A DNA stretch of 64,000 nucleotides from Ruegeria sp. HKCCD4315. GTDB lineage: Bacteria; Pseudomonadota; Alphaproteobacteria; Rhodobacterales; Rhodobacteraceae. This document shows, piece after piece, positions 1 to 8,000 of this stretch. The stretch is taken from contig NZ_WVRN01000001.1 in assembly GCF_013112245.1 (NCBI RefSeq), positions 1,120,501 through 1,184,500 of the forward strand, given 5' to 3'. Both the position numbers and the translations under genes were made by a program. Below the pieces are notes generated by a model. It ran no database searches. It was not told where the DNA came from and saw only the letters and a program-made list of their open reading frames with translations. Each line of letters starts with the position of its first letter. Position 1 is the stretch's first letter.

Positions 1-285
1 GGGCTGGGGGCCGAAGTGTTCGTGCGCCAGATGCGAGCCTTGCAACGACGACCTGATCAGCAAGCAGCATTACGGAAAATCAAGGTGCCGACACTGGTGC
101 TATGCGGCGCACATGACACTCTTGCACCCGTCAGACGACATTCGTTTATGGCTGATTTGATACCGGAGGCCGAAATGCTTGTTCTTCAAAACGCAGGTCA
201 TCTTTTGACCCTTGAAGCGCCTGACCACGTGAACGAAGCCCTGCAAACCTGGCTGAATGCTCAGCTTCGGTTCGACTATGGATAG
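1..285 (+). CDS. Alpha/beta hydrolase, C-terminal fragment (cut by window edge)
   Basis: The reading frame is open from base 1, so this is the 3' end of a gene that begins upstream of the window. The visible 95 residues end an alpha/beta-hydrolase fold: the strand-loop VPTLVLCGAHD carries the likely acidic triad residue and NAGHLLTLEAP carries the catalytic histidine. A nucleophile elbow would lie upstream and is not visible. The substrate cannot be inferred. It converges on the next gene and overlaps its end by ten bases. Confidence 0.8.
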   Translation, partial: GLGAEVFVRQMRALQRRPDQQAALRKIKVPTLVLCGAHDTLAPVRRHSFMADLIPEAEMLVLQNAGHLLTLEAPDHVNEALQTWLNAQLRFDYG

Positions 286-863
286 AGCGCTGCGCGTTCG
301 TTTTTCGTTATCAGCAAGGGCGTCGCAACGGGTTCGCCGGATTTCGGGTCGAAGAAAGGTGTGTTCTTCCAGCGCCCGGAAAGGCGCGAAGCTGCAACGC
401 GACGTATCAGACCGAAGGCCGCAAACCTGATTTTCTCGTGTTTCTGTTTTCCATCGGGTTGGGGCACAAATCCGCGGGTTGTGACGGGACCCAGGATCGA
501 AATGTCATCGGTGATCCTGCGAACCAGAAATCCACCAAAAGGAAAACTTGCGCGTGGTGGCGTTGTTGCCAGCGGGGCATTGCAGCAACTGGCGTACCAT
601 CGCAGCATCCCGTTGGGGCCAAGCTTCATTGCGGCCAAAAATTGACTGCCGGTAGAGATTTCGATCTCTTCCGGTGCCATCTGCAGTATGTCGACAGGTC
701 CGGGGGCTGGGTCCGGTTGTTTGAAATACAGCTGTGCGGCGCGGCAATCGTGGCAAAAACAGGAGACATGAGTCCCTTGCCGAACGCCCCTTGCGGAAAT
801 GTGCCCTTGCAACTTTCCGCACTGGCAGGAATAGGCGAGGCCGCTATGCGCAGGCTCGCTCAT
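276..863 (-). CDS. DUF6151 family, GFA-like zinc-fold protein
   Basis: This 195-residue protein has the cysteine layout of glutathione-dependent formaldehyde-activating (GFA/Mss4-like) zinc folds: CQC near residue 14, CFCHDC near residue 36 and a CC pair near residue 92. The family is best matched from memory to DUF6151; its reaction is unknown. It starts six bases after the phaZ stop on the same strand, so it is probably cotranscribed with the PHA depolymerase. The zinc ligands are visible, but any role in PHA or C1 metabolism is inference. Confidence 0.7.
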   Translation of the reverse strand: MSEPAHSGLAYSCQCGKLQGHISARGVRQGTHVSCFCHDCRAAQLYFKQPDPAPGPVDILQMAPEEIEISTGSQFLAAMKLGPNGMLRWYASCCNAPLATTPPRASFPFGGFLVRRITDDISILGPVTTRGFVPQPDGKQKHEKIRFAAFGLIRRVAASRLSGRWKNTPFFDPKSGEPVATPLLITKNERAALYP

Positions 864-869
864 TCCGTT

Positions 870-2141
870 TTACGCGACTTTGTTGGTGTTGGCAGCGCGG
901 CGACGTGGCTTGCGGCTGTTTTCATTCATGAAATCAATCACAAGCGGGCGGATGTTGTCACGCCAGCTGCGGCCTGCGAAGATGCCGTAATGACCTGCGC
1001 CGGGTTCCACATGGCTTGCCTTCTTGCTGTCGGGCAGGCCGGTGCACAGATCAAGCGCGGCGATGCACTGACCGGGTGCTGAAATATCGTCATTTGCCCC
1101 TTCGACAGTTTTCACTGCCACATCCGTGATCTTGGACATGTCCACCTTGTGACCGGCGACGACAAACTCGTTCCGCGCAATCTCGCGGTTCTTGAAGACA
1201 CGCTCGACAGTCGAAAGATAAAACTCGGCGGTCATGTCCATGACGGCCAGATATTCATCATAGAACCGGTTGTGGGCGTCCATGTCCGAGGCTTCGTCCC
1301 GGATAACGCGTTGAATTTGATCCGAAAAAGCCTTGGAATGGCGTTCGGCGTTCATCGACATGAAAGATGCAAGCTGTAACAGGCCGGGATAGACCATGCG
1401 ACCGACGCCTTTGTATTTGAAGCCGACACGCTGGATCATCGTTTCTTCCAACTGACCCATGGTGACGCGCCGTCCGAAATCGGTCACGTCGGTGGGGGTC
1501 GCATCCGGGTCGACCGGGCCGCCGATCAAGGTCAAGGTGCTGGGTTGTGCTTTGGGTTCCACTTCGGCCAGGTAGGCTGTGGCCGCAAGGGTCAGAGGGG
1601 CCGGTTGACAGACTGCAACAACATGCGTTTCTGGGCCCAACTCTTTCATAAAATCGACAAGATAGAGGGTGTAATCCTCGACATCGAACTTGCCCGCAGA
1701 CACAGGGATATCGCGCGCATTATGCCAGTCGGTGATGTAGACTTCGCAATTGACCAGAAGGCTTTTGACGGTCGAACGCAGCAGCGTTGCGTAGTGTCCC
1801 GACATGGGCGCGACCAGCAGCACCTTGCGCGGCTGTTCTTCGCGGCCGTTGACGCGGAAATGGACCAGATCGCCGAATGGGCGTTCCAGAACAGTTGTAA
1901 TCTCAACCAGGTGGTCCTTGCCGTCTTCACAAGTGAAGGTGCGAATACCCCAGTCAGGTTTCACAACCATGCGCTGGAAAGTACGCTCAGTCACCTCACC
2001 CCAGGCGGCCATCCAGTTGAAAGCCGGGTTGGGCACCATCGAAAACATTGGGTAAGAGGCCATCGCGCTGGCTGTTGCCCCAAGCCATTGGTTGGTGTTG
2101 CGCATGGTTTCCATAAGGTCGTAGGTCATCATGTAGCGCAT
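870..2141 (-). CDS. phaZ: Intracellular polyhydroxyalkanoate depolymerase PhaZ
   Basis: This 423-residue enzyme hydrolyses intracellular PHA granules to hydroxyacids. It matches the Ralstonia PhaZ1 type: the lipase-box serine is replaced by a cysteine, C178 in VAVCQPAP, and the catalytic histidine lies in the C-terminal GAGHYGIF segment. The ATG at 2141 is chosen because AGGAGG lies about eight bases upstream and the protein then starts MRYMMTYDLME, as expected for the family; the frame is open 44 codons further upstream. It diverges from phaC and is followed closely by the DUF6151 gene. A PhaR-type palindrome in the phaZ/phaC gap suggests shared control. Confidence 0.93.
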   Translation of the reverse strand: MRYMMTYDLMETMRNTNQWLGATASAMASYPMFSMVPNPAFNWMAAWGEVTERTFQRMVVKPDWGIRTFTCEDGKDHLVEITTVLERPFGDLVHFRVNGREEQPRKVLLVAPMSGHYATLLRSTVKSLLVNCEVYITDWHNARDIPVSAGKFDVEDYTLYLVDFMKELGPETHVVAVCQPAPLTLAATAYLAEVEPKAQPSTLTLIGGPVDPDATPTDVTDFGRRVTMGQLEETMIQRVGFKYKGVGRMVYPGLLQLASFMSMNAERHSKAFSDQIQRVIRDEASDMDAHNRFYDEYLAVMDMTAEFYLSTVERVFKNREIARNEFVVAGHKVDMSKITDVAVKTVEGANDDISAPGQCIAALDLCTGLPDSKKASHVEPGAGHYGIFAGRSWRDNIRPLVIDFMNENSRKPRRRAANTNKVA

Positions 2142-2217
2142 AAATGGGGCCTCCTGAGTGTCAGCCTGAGAGTTCGGACCATTCGTCGCTTTGCCCCCCA
2201 GCACCCACGACGTTATT

Positions 2218-2228
2218 CTGCATAGCAG
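2218..2228. promoter_or_regulatory. Putative PhaR operator between phaZ and phaC
   Basis: CTGCATAGCAG is a perfect match to the CTGC-N3/4-GCAG sequence described for PhaR of Paracoccus. It lies 25 bases before the phaC start and 77 bases before the phaZ start, where a repressor could affect either promoter. The same motif recurs before phaP and, imperfectly, before phaR. Confidence 0.65.
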
Positions 2229-2252
2229 CGAGGTTAGGGGGGAATTGTTAAA

Positions 2253-4055
2253 ATGACAACTAGCGAAGACCAAATGCCAGACGTATCAGACGAACACATT
2301 GAACGCCTTAAAGAAAATATGGACAAGGTCGAGCAGCTCTCGAAGCGATTGATTGAGGTCATGGCTACTAAAAAGCCGCATACCCCCGCACTGGATGGCC
2401 CGAATCAAGAGCTTTTCGCACGAGCAGCAACGGCATATTGGGCCGAAGCTTGGCAAAATCCCGCCAAACTGTTGGAACAGCAAATAGAATTCTGGGGAAA
2501 GTCTGTTCTGAACTTTGCCGAAGCGCAGCAGGCATTGACCCAAGGTGAAGTGGAAGACGAAAACCCCGCCCCCGGAGACAAGCGTTTCTCGAACCCTCTA
2601 TGGGAAACCAACCCCTATTTCCGTCTGATCCGACAGCAATACCAAACCAACGCGCAGGCCATCGCGCAAGCTGTCGCTTCGGTCGACGATCTGGATGCCA
2701 AGGACAAGCAGCGCTTGCAGTACTTTTCGCAGCAGATCATCGACATGATGGCCCCCACCAATTTTCTGGCAACAAACCCTGATGCCCTGCAAAAGGCGGT
2801 TGAGACCGAAGGCCAATCCTTGATTCAGGGATTGGAAAACCTTGTTTCCGACTTGGAGGCCAATGATGGCGAGCTGGTTGTAAAGCTTGCGGATGAAAAT
2901 GCGTTCGAGGTTGGCGGAAACCTGGCAACCACACCGGGAGACGTGGTGTTCCGCAACCGGATGATGGAGCTGATCCAATACAAGCCTGCAACGGAATCCG
3001 TGTACGAGACGCCGATCGTCCTGTTTCCGCCCTGGATCAACAAGTTCTATATTCTGGACCTCAAAGCGCAAAACAGCCTGATCAAATGGATCACCGATCA
3101 AGGCTACACCTTGTTCGTCGTCAGTTGGGTTAATCCAGACGAAAGTTATGCCGAAACCGGCATGGAAGATTACATTCAGGACGGCTTTTTGACGGCAATC
3201 GACGTCGCCAAGAAGATCTGCAAGGTCAAGCAAGTCAACGCGGTCGGCTATTGCATCGCGGGCACGACGCTCAGCCTCACCTTGTCGTTGTTGAAACAGC
3301 GCGGTGACAAGTCGGTCAAATCGGCCACGCTGTTTACGGCGTTGACGGATTTCTCTGATCAGGGTGAGTTCACGCCTTTCCTGCAGAACGACTTCATCGA
3401 CGGTATTGAGGAAGAAGTGAACAAGGAAGGTGTCCTTCGCTCGTGGATCATGGCGCGTACCATGTCGTTCCTTCGGTCGCGCGACCTGGTCTATGGGCCG
3501 GCCATTCGCAGCTATATGATGGGAGAGGTGCCTCCGGCGTTTGATCTGCTGTACTGGAACGGCGATGGTGCGAACCTTCCTGCCAAAATGGCTGTGCAGT
3601 ATTTGCGTGGCCTGTGTCAGCGCAATGAATTCGCAACAAACGGTTTTGAGTTGATGGGCCACAAGCTGACGTTAAACGACGTAGATGTGCCCTTGATGGC
3701 CATTACCTGCGAGACCGATCATATCGCTGCCTGGAAAGACTGTTATCGCGGTGTCCAAAAGATGGGCTCACGGTCGAAGACTTTCGTGGTTTCAGAGTCG
3801 GGTCATATCGCCGGTATTGTGAACCCGCCGAGCAAGAAGAAATATGGGCACTACACCAATCCGGACTTGAAAGCGGACTCTGATACTTGGCTGAAAGAAG
3901 CAGATTTTCACCAAGGATCGTGGTGGCCCATGTGGGACGCTTGGCTGAAGAAACGGTCGGGGAAACAGGTGCCAGCACGCGATGCAGGCGATTCGGACCA
4001 TCCAAGTCTTGCACCCGCTCCGGGGACCTACGTTTTGGCAAATCCAAACGCCTGA
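2253..4055 (+). CDS. phaC: Class I poly(3-hydroxyalkanoate) synthase PhaC
   Basis: PhaC polymerises (R)-3-hydroxyacyl-CoA into PHA at the granule surface. At 600 residues it has class I length. The modified lipase box GYCIAG places the catalytic cysteine at C334; the other triad residues are D489 (CETDHIAAW) and H518 (SGHIAG). The first 200 residues form the usual variable N-terminal domain. An AGGGGGGAA stretch precedes the ATG. The gene is followed by phaP and phaR on the same strand, an order common in Rhodobacteraceae, and opposes phaZ. Confidence 0.96.
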   Translation: MTTSEDQMPDVSDEHIERLKENMDKVEQLSKRLIEVMATKKPHTPALDGPNQELFARAATAYWAEAWQNPAKLLEQQIEFWGKSVLNFAEAQQALTQGEVEDENPAPGDKRFSNPLWETNPYFRLIRQQYQTNAQAIAQAVASVDDLDAKDKQRLQYFSQQIIDMMAPTNFLATNPDALQKAVETEGQSLIQGLENLVSDLEANDGELVVKLADENAFEVGGNLATTPGDVVFRNRMMELIQYKPATESVYETPIVLFPPWINKFYILDLKAQNSLIKWITDQGYTLFVVSWVNPDESYAETGMEDYIQDGFLTAIDVAKKICKVKQVNAVGYCIAGTTLSLTLSLLKQRGDKSVKSATLFTALTDFSDQGEFTPFLQNDFIDGIEEEVNKEGVLRSWIMARTMSFLRSRDLVYGPAIRSYMMGEVPPAFDLLYWNGDGANLPAKMAVQYLRGLCQRNEFATNGFELMGHKLTLNDVDVPLMAITCETDHIAAWKDCYRGVQKMGSRSKTFVVSESGHIAGIVNPPSKKKYGHYTNPDLKADSDTWLKEADFHQGSWWPMWDAWLKKRSGKQVPARDAGDSDHPSLAPAPGTYVLANPNA

Positions 4056-4079
4056 TTTCATTTTGAAACTTAATTTTTT

Positions 4080-4120
4080 CTGCGCTGCAGCAAGAAAAAA
4101 CTTGCAATGCTGCGGCGCAG
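4080..4120. promoter_or_regulatory. Pair of perfect PhaR operators upstream of phaP
   Basis: Two perfect CTGC-N3-GCAG palindromes, CTGCGCTGCAG (4080-4090) and CTGCGGCGCAG (4110-4120), lie 30 bases apart, close to three helical turns, so both would face the same side of DNA. They sit 67-107 bases before phaP. In the known PhaR system, repression of phasin is relieved when PhaR is titrated by nascent PHA; applying that here is inference. Confidence 0.72.
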
Positions 4121-4186
4121 CAATCATATTGTCCTCAAGCTGATGAAGCCCGGGGTGGGCCCGGACCGGCTAAAAGGATTAGGACA

Positions 4187-4633
4187 ATGGCAAAGACCCA
4201 AGACTTTAGCGCGATCATGAAAGACATGATGGGCGCATTCCCGGTGGACACCACCGCAATGGAAGACGCATTCAAATCGACCGCTTCGCTGAACGAAAAG
4301 CTGTCGGGTGTTGCTCTGGAAGCTGCTGAGAAATCGGCTGAGATCTCGAACAAATGGACCAAAGAAACTCTGGCCAAACTGACCGAGATGTCGAAAGCAA
4401 AAGCAGAACCTGCTGACTACGCAAAAGCGGCAACCGATTTTGCAAGCGCGTCGGCTGAAGTTGCAGCTGAAAACCTGGCTGCTTTCGCTGAAATCGCGAA
4501 AAAAGTTCAGACCGAAACCGTCGAGCTGCTGATGGCTGCTGGTAAAGACGCTGCAGAAGAAGCAACTGCTGCTGTCAAAAAAGCAACCAACGACGTGACC
4601 ACTGCTGCTAAGAAAGCCGCAGCGGCTAAGTAA
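4187..4633 (+). CDS. phaP: Phasin PhaP (PHA granule-associated protein)
   Basis: This 148-residue protein is rich in alanine, lysine and glutamate, has no cysteine and is predicted almost entirely helical with coiled-coil character, as in phasins that coat PHA granules and limit their size. The ribosome binding site GGATTAGGAC lies close before the ATG. A rho-independent terminator follows, so phaP is probably its own transcript. Two perfect PhaR operators upstream support phasin identity. Confidence 0.92.
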   Translation: MAKTQDFSAIMKDMMGAFPVDTTAMEDAFKSTASLNEKLSGVALEAAEKSAEISNKWTKETLAKLTEMSKAKAEPADYAKAATDFASASAEVAAENLAAFAEIAKKVQTETVELLMAAGKDAAEEATAAVKKATNDVTTAAKKAAAAK

Positions 4634-4681
4634 GAACGTTCGCGAAGCGCACCCAATCCTCCCATGAGGTGCAATCGCGTT

Positions 4682-4712
4682 GGGCAGGTCGATTGACCTG
4701 CCCTTTCTTTTT
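4682..4712 (+). terminator. Rho-independent terminator after phaP
   Basis: A nine-base-pair GC-rich stem (GGGCAGGTC/GACCTGCCC) with a four-base loop is followed by a T-rich tract. It separates phaP from phaR, which therefore needs its own promoter. Confidence 0.85.
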
Positions 4713-4715
4713 GTG

Positions 4716-4746
4716 CTGCAGTCGCATAACCTGTGCTGCAACGCAT
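4716..4746. promoter_or_regulatory. Near-consensus PhaR sites upstream of phaR
   Basis: Two TGCTGCA elements 20 bases apart (two helical turns) each extend to an imperfect CTGC-N3/4-GCA palindrome: 4716-4727 and 4736-4746, each with T in place of the final G. They lie 22-52 bases before the phaR start and fit autorepression of phaR. They are weaker matches than the phaP sites, which would predict lower affinity. Confidence 0.5.
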
Positions 4747-4767
4747 CATCCTTGGGGAGGGTACCCG

Positions 4768-5319
4768 GTGTCGGACCAAGAAAAACCGCTGCTGATCAAG
4801 CGCTATGCCAGCCGTCGGCTGTATAACACCGAGACCAGCGACTACGTGACGCTCGAAGATATTGCGGGCTTTATCCGCGACGGGCGTGAGGTGCAGATCA
4901 TTGACCTGAAAACCGGAGATGACCTGACGCGGCAGTATCTGCTGCAAATCATTGCTGAACATGAAAGCCGGGGTGAGAATGTGCTGCCGGTGAACGTGCT
5001 GAACGATCTGGTCCGCAGCTATATGGTGCCGGGCGGGGGTATGATGCCGCAATTCCTGCAGAGCTCGTTCGAGATGCTGCGCGAAAGCCAAAGCAAGATG
5101 ATGGAGAACATGAGCGCCATGAACCCGATGTCTCAGATGCCGGGCTTCGACGCGCTGCAAGCGCAGCAACAAGCGTTCTTGAAAGCCATGACCGGGGGCT
5201 TGTCCGGCGGATGGTCTGCGCCTGACGCGGAAGAGGAAAAGGCCGAGCCGAAAGAGGATCTGGATGATATCAAGAAACAGCTGGCAGAGCTTCAGCAGAA
5301 GCTATCCAAGCTGAACTGA
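4768..5319 (+). CDS. phaR: PHA synthesis repressor PhaR
   Basis: PhaR binds both DNA and PHA and represses phasin and its own gene. Residues 5-65 carry the conserved N-terminal DNA-binding domain (IKRYASRRLYNTETSDYV), followed by the PHB-accumulation regulatory domain, a methionine/glutamine-rich stretch and a charged helical tail. The GTG at 4768 is chosen because GGGGAGG lies about eight bases upstream and homologues begin just before the IKRYASRRLY motif; the frame is open 33 codons further upstream without a good start. This gives 183 residues. Confidence 0.92.
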   Translation: MSDQEKPLLIKRYASRRLYNTETSDYVTLEDIAGFIRDGREVQIIDLKTGDDLTRQYLLQIIAEHESRGENVLPVNVLNDLVRSYMVPGGGMMPQFLQSSFEMLRESQSKMMENMSAMNPMSQMPGFDALQAQQQAFLKAMTGGLSGGWSAPDAEEEKAEPKEDLDDIKKQLAELQQKLSKLN

Positions 5320-5333
5320 TATCGAAAAGAAAA

Positions 5334-5360
5334 GGCCCGCAGTTAAGCGGGCCTGTTTTT
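5334..5360. terminator. Bidirectional terminator between phaR and the aminotransferase gene
   Basis: GGCCCGC and GCGGGCC form a seven-base-pair stem with a six-base loop, followed on the plus strand by T6. On the minus strand the stem is followed by a CTTTTCTTTTC stretch, so it can serve both convergent genes. Confidence 0.8.
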
Positions 5361-6574
5361 TAGGTGCCATAGACCGGCATCGGGCCGGTCACTTCACCCA
5401 CCGAGGCCAAAATAATATCCGCGATCACATCCAGTTCCTCGCGCGTCAGTCGCACGGGAAGGCGGACGTCGCAGGCTTTCATCAGCATGGCGCGGGTTTG
5501 CGGCAGTTCGAATGTTTCAGGAAGGAACTGCCAGTTCCAGAAGGCGCGGGCATTGTCCTCGCTCAGACCAAAGACCTGAACTTTTACGCCGCGTGCCTCG
5601 GATGCGGCGGCAAACGCGCGAATCTCGGCCTCGTCCATCCCAACAAGATTGAACTGGATCGAGTCGGGTGCACGCCGTTCAGGTGCCAGCGGTGCGGGAA
5701 CATCGATATAGGGTGAGGTGTTCAGGCGTTCAGCCACATAGTCGTGGTTCGCCAGACCGTCGCGCACACGGCGCGCAAGTTCCGGGATCTGAGGGCGGAT
5801 TACTGCCGCGCTCAGATTGCTGAGACGCAGGTTATACAGGGGCAGTTTGTTCTGCCAACGGGCAAACGCCTCTTCCAACTCGGGCGAGTTATCGCCGTGC
5901 GGGGTTTTGTGCTTCTTCCAGTTATGCTCATACGCGCCGGACATGATGACAGCGCGGGCCACCAGATCGGCATCGTCTGTGACCAGAATGCCGCCTTCGC
6001 CTGCGTTGATCATCTTGTAGGATTGGAACGAGAAACAACCGACCTTGCCGATCGTACCAATATTGCGGCCATGCCACGTGGTGCCCAGCGAATGCGCAGC
6101 GTCTTCGATCACTGGAATGCCGCGCGCGTCGCACAGGTCCATTATTGCGTCCATGTCGGATGTATGTCCGCGCATATGGCTGATGATCACGGCCTGTACG
6201 CCGTTCAGCTTGACTTTGAAATCAGCCATGTCGATGCGATAGTTTTCGCCCACTTCGCAGAGTACGGGGATGCAATCTGCGTGAACGACGGATGACGGCA
6301 CTGCTGCGAAGGTAAAGCCTGGGATCAGAACGCGAGCGTCGCGGGGTAAATCCAGCGCCTTGAGCGACAGGAACAGCGCAGCCGAGCAGGACGATACAGC
6401 AAGCGCGTATTTCGAGCCCAGCAATTCCGCGAACTCAGCTTCCAGCAAGGCCACCGGGGCGTCTTGCGGTGCGGTATAGCGGAACAGATCGCCTGATTGC
6501 ATCAAGGCGCCGATGGCTTCGCGGGCTGCTGCGGGGATGGGTTCGGCGTCATGGACGTTTGGTGGAAGCGTCAT
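5360..6574 (-). CDS. DegT/DnrJ/EryC1/StrS family PLP aminotransferase
   Basis: This 404-residue fold-type I aminotransferase keeps the family layout: the cofactor-ring aspartate D158 in EDAAHSLG and the Schiff-base lysine K187 in FQSYKMINAGEGG. Family members mostly aminate sugar-nucleotide ketoses, but no sugar-nucleotide genes lie nearby. It sits downstream of the polyamine-type genes on the same strand after a 113-base gap, so a role in a non-sugar pathway is possible. The substrate is unknown. Confidence 0.82.
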   Translation of the reverse strand: MTLPPNVHDAEPIPAAAREAIGALMQSGDLFRYTAPQDAPVALLEAEFAELLGSKYALAVSSCSAALFLSLKALDLPRDARVLIPGFTFAAVPSSVVHADCIPVLCEVGENYRIDMADFKVKLNGVQAVIISHMRGHTSDMDAIMDLCDARGIPVIEDAAHSLGTTWHGRNIGTIGKVGCFSFQSYKMINAGEGGILVTDDADLVARAVIMSGAYEHNWKKHKTPHGDNSPELEEAFARWQNKLPLYNLRLSNLSAAVIRPQIPELARRVRDGLANHDYVAERLNTSPYIDVPAPLAPERRAPDSIQFNLVGMDEAEIRAFAAASEARGVKVQVFGLSEDNARAFWNWQFLPETFELPQTRAMLMKACDVRLPVRLTREELDVIADIILASVGEVTGPMPVYGT

Positions 6575-6687
6575 ATTTGGATTTCCCGAATTCTATCTTT
6601 GGGAAAGATAAAGGTAATCACATGGCAATCCAAGCCCTCAATCACAGGGTTGGCAAAAATTCACCAATCTGTCGTAATTTACGTGGA

Positions 6688-7992
6688 TCAGATCCCAAGC
6701 CGGTCGCGCAGCGCGAACCAGGTCATCGCAAGCACCAACAGCGGGTTGCGCAGCGCAGGTCCGCCGGGGAAGGGCAGGGCAGGCACGCGCGCCATTGTGT
6801 CGAACCCTTCAGCCTGTCCTTGAATGGCCAATGCCATGAGCTGCCCGGCGTGGGTCGCGGTGCCGACACCATGACCGGAATAGCCCGAAGCGGACAGGAT
6901 GTTCGGCGCGACGCGGGCCAAATAGGGCATCCGCCGCATGGTGATAGCCAGCGTTCCCCCCCAAGCATAGTCGATTTTGACGTCACGCAGGTGGGGGAAA
7001 ATCTCGGCCATGGGTTTGCGAACCTTGGCGGCAATGTCCGAAGGGAAACGGTAGCCATAGCTTTCGCCGCCCCCAAACAACAGTCGACCATCCGCACTTA
7101 GGCGGAAGTAATTTACCACAAACTTGGTGTCCGCAACCGCGACATCCTGTGTCAAAACCCGCGCCGCATCGCTGCCCAAAGGTTCGGTGGCGGCAATGAA
7201 GTTGTTGATCGGCATGACCCGAGAGGCAACAGAGCGATTGAGGTCGCCCAGATAGCCGTTGCACGCCAGGATCACATGCTCGGCCCGAACAGTACCGTTA
7301 GAGGTACGGATCACCGCAGGCCGGGAGTCATCAATCCCTGTGACCTCGGTGCTTTCAAAAATCCGCACACCCGCTTTTGCCGCCGCGTGCGCCAACCCCA
7401 AGGCATAGTTCAAGGGATGCAGGTGCGCCGCGCCCATATCCAGATAGCCGCCTTTGTAAGCTGGGGACGGGCAGAGCGCGCGGCCTGCGTTTTCGTCCAA
7501 CAGCTCAATCTGATCATAGCCGTACCGGTCAGACAGGTGACCGGCATGGTCGTGCAGTTCTTTCTGCTCTGAGGTGCTTAGCCCCAAAACCGCGACGCCG
7601 GGTTTCAGGTCACATGCGATCTGGTGTTTGGTGATCAGAGACTTGACCAAATCCTTGGCGTCTTCGGCCAGACTCCACAGTTTGGCGGCATCTTCATCGC
7701 CAACAAGGCTTTCGAGATCCTCTTGATCCATCCGTTGTGCGCTGCCCAACTGACCACCGTTGCGGCCGGATGCGCCAAAGCCGACGCGGTGGGCCTCAAG
7801 CAATACGACGTCGAACCCGGCTTCGGCAAGATGCAATGCTGCGGACAGGCCGGTATAGCCACCACCAACAACACACACATCTGCTTTGACGTCTTCTGAC
7901 AGTGCGGGGAAACGATCCGTCGGGTTTGACGTCGCAGCGTACCAACTGGCAGGGTATTCGCCCTTGCGGTCATTAGAATAAAGCAGGTTCAC
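6688..7992 (-). CDS. puuB: FAD-dependent amine oxidase, gamma-glutamylputrescine oxidase-like
   Basis: This DAO-family flavoprotein has the FAD dinucleotide-binding motif GGGYTGLSAALHLAEAG near residue 40 and the GRNGGQ segment typical of PuuB-like oxidases. It would oxidise a gamma-glutamylated amine to its aldehyde with release of hydrogen peroxide. The GTG at 7992 (434 residues) is preferred because it lies eight bases after the stop of the upstream gene and matches the family length; an upstream start at 8034 would overlap that gene. The adjacent GS-like ligase supports the PuuA-PuuB pairing. Exact substrate is unproven. Confidence 0.72.
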   Translation of the reverse strand: MNLLYSNDRKGEYPASWYAATSNPTDRFPALSEDVKADVCVVGGGYTGLSAALHLAEAGFDVVLLEAHRVGFGASGRNGGQLGSAQRMDQEDLESLVGDEDAAKLWSLAEDAKDLVKSLITKHQIACDLKPGVAVLGLSTSEQKELHDHAGHLSDRYGYDQIELLDENAGRALCPSPAYKGGYLDMGAAHLHPLNYALGLAHAAAKAGVRIFESTEVTGIDDSRPAVIRTSNGTVRAEHVILACNGYLGDLNRSVASRVMPINNFIAATEPLGSDAARVLTQDVAVADTKFVVNYFRLSADGRLLFGGGESYGYRFPSDIAAKVRKPMAEIFPHLRDVKIDYAWGGTLAITMRRMPYLARVAPNILSASGYSGHGVGTATHAGQLMALAIQGQAEGFDTMARVPALPFPGGPALRNPLLVLAMTWFALRDRLGI

Positions 7993-8000
7993 GGCGCGTC

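Noticed and set aside
2598..3662. Long minus-strand ORF (354 codons) inside phaC
   Set aside because: It is a shadow of phaC in another frame: composition is His/Arg/Gln-rich with no domain, while the plus strand encodes a complete synthase with its catalytic triad.
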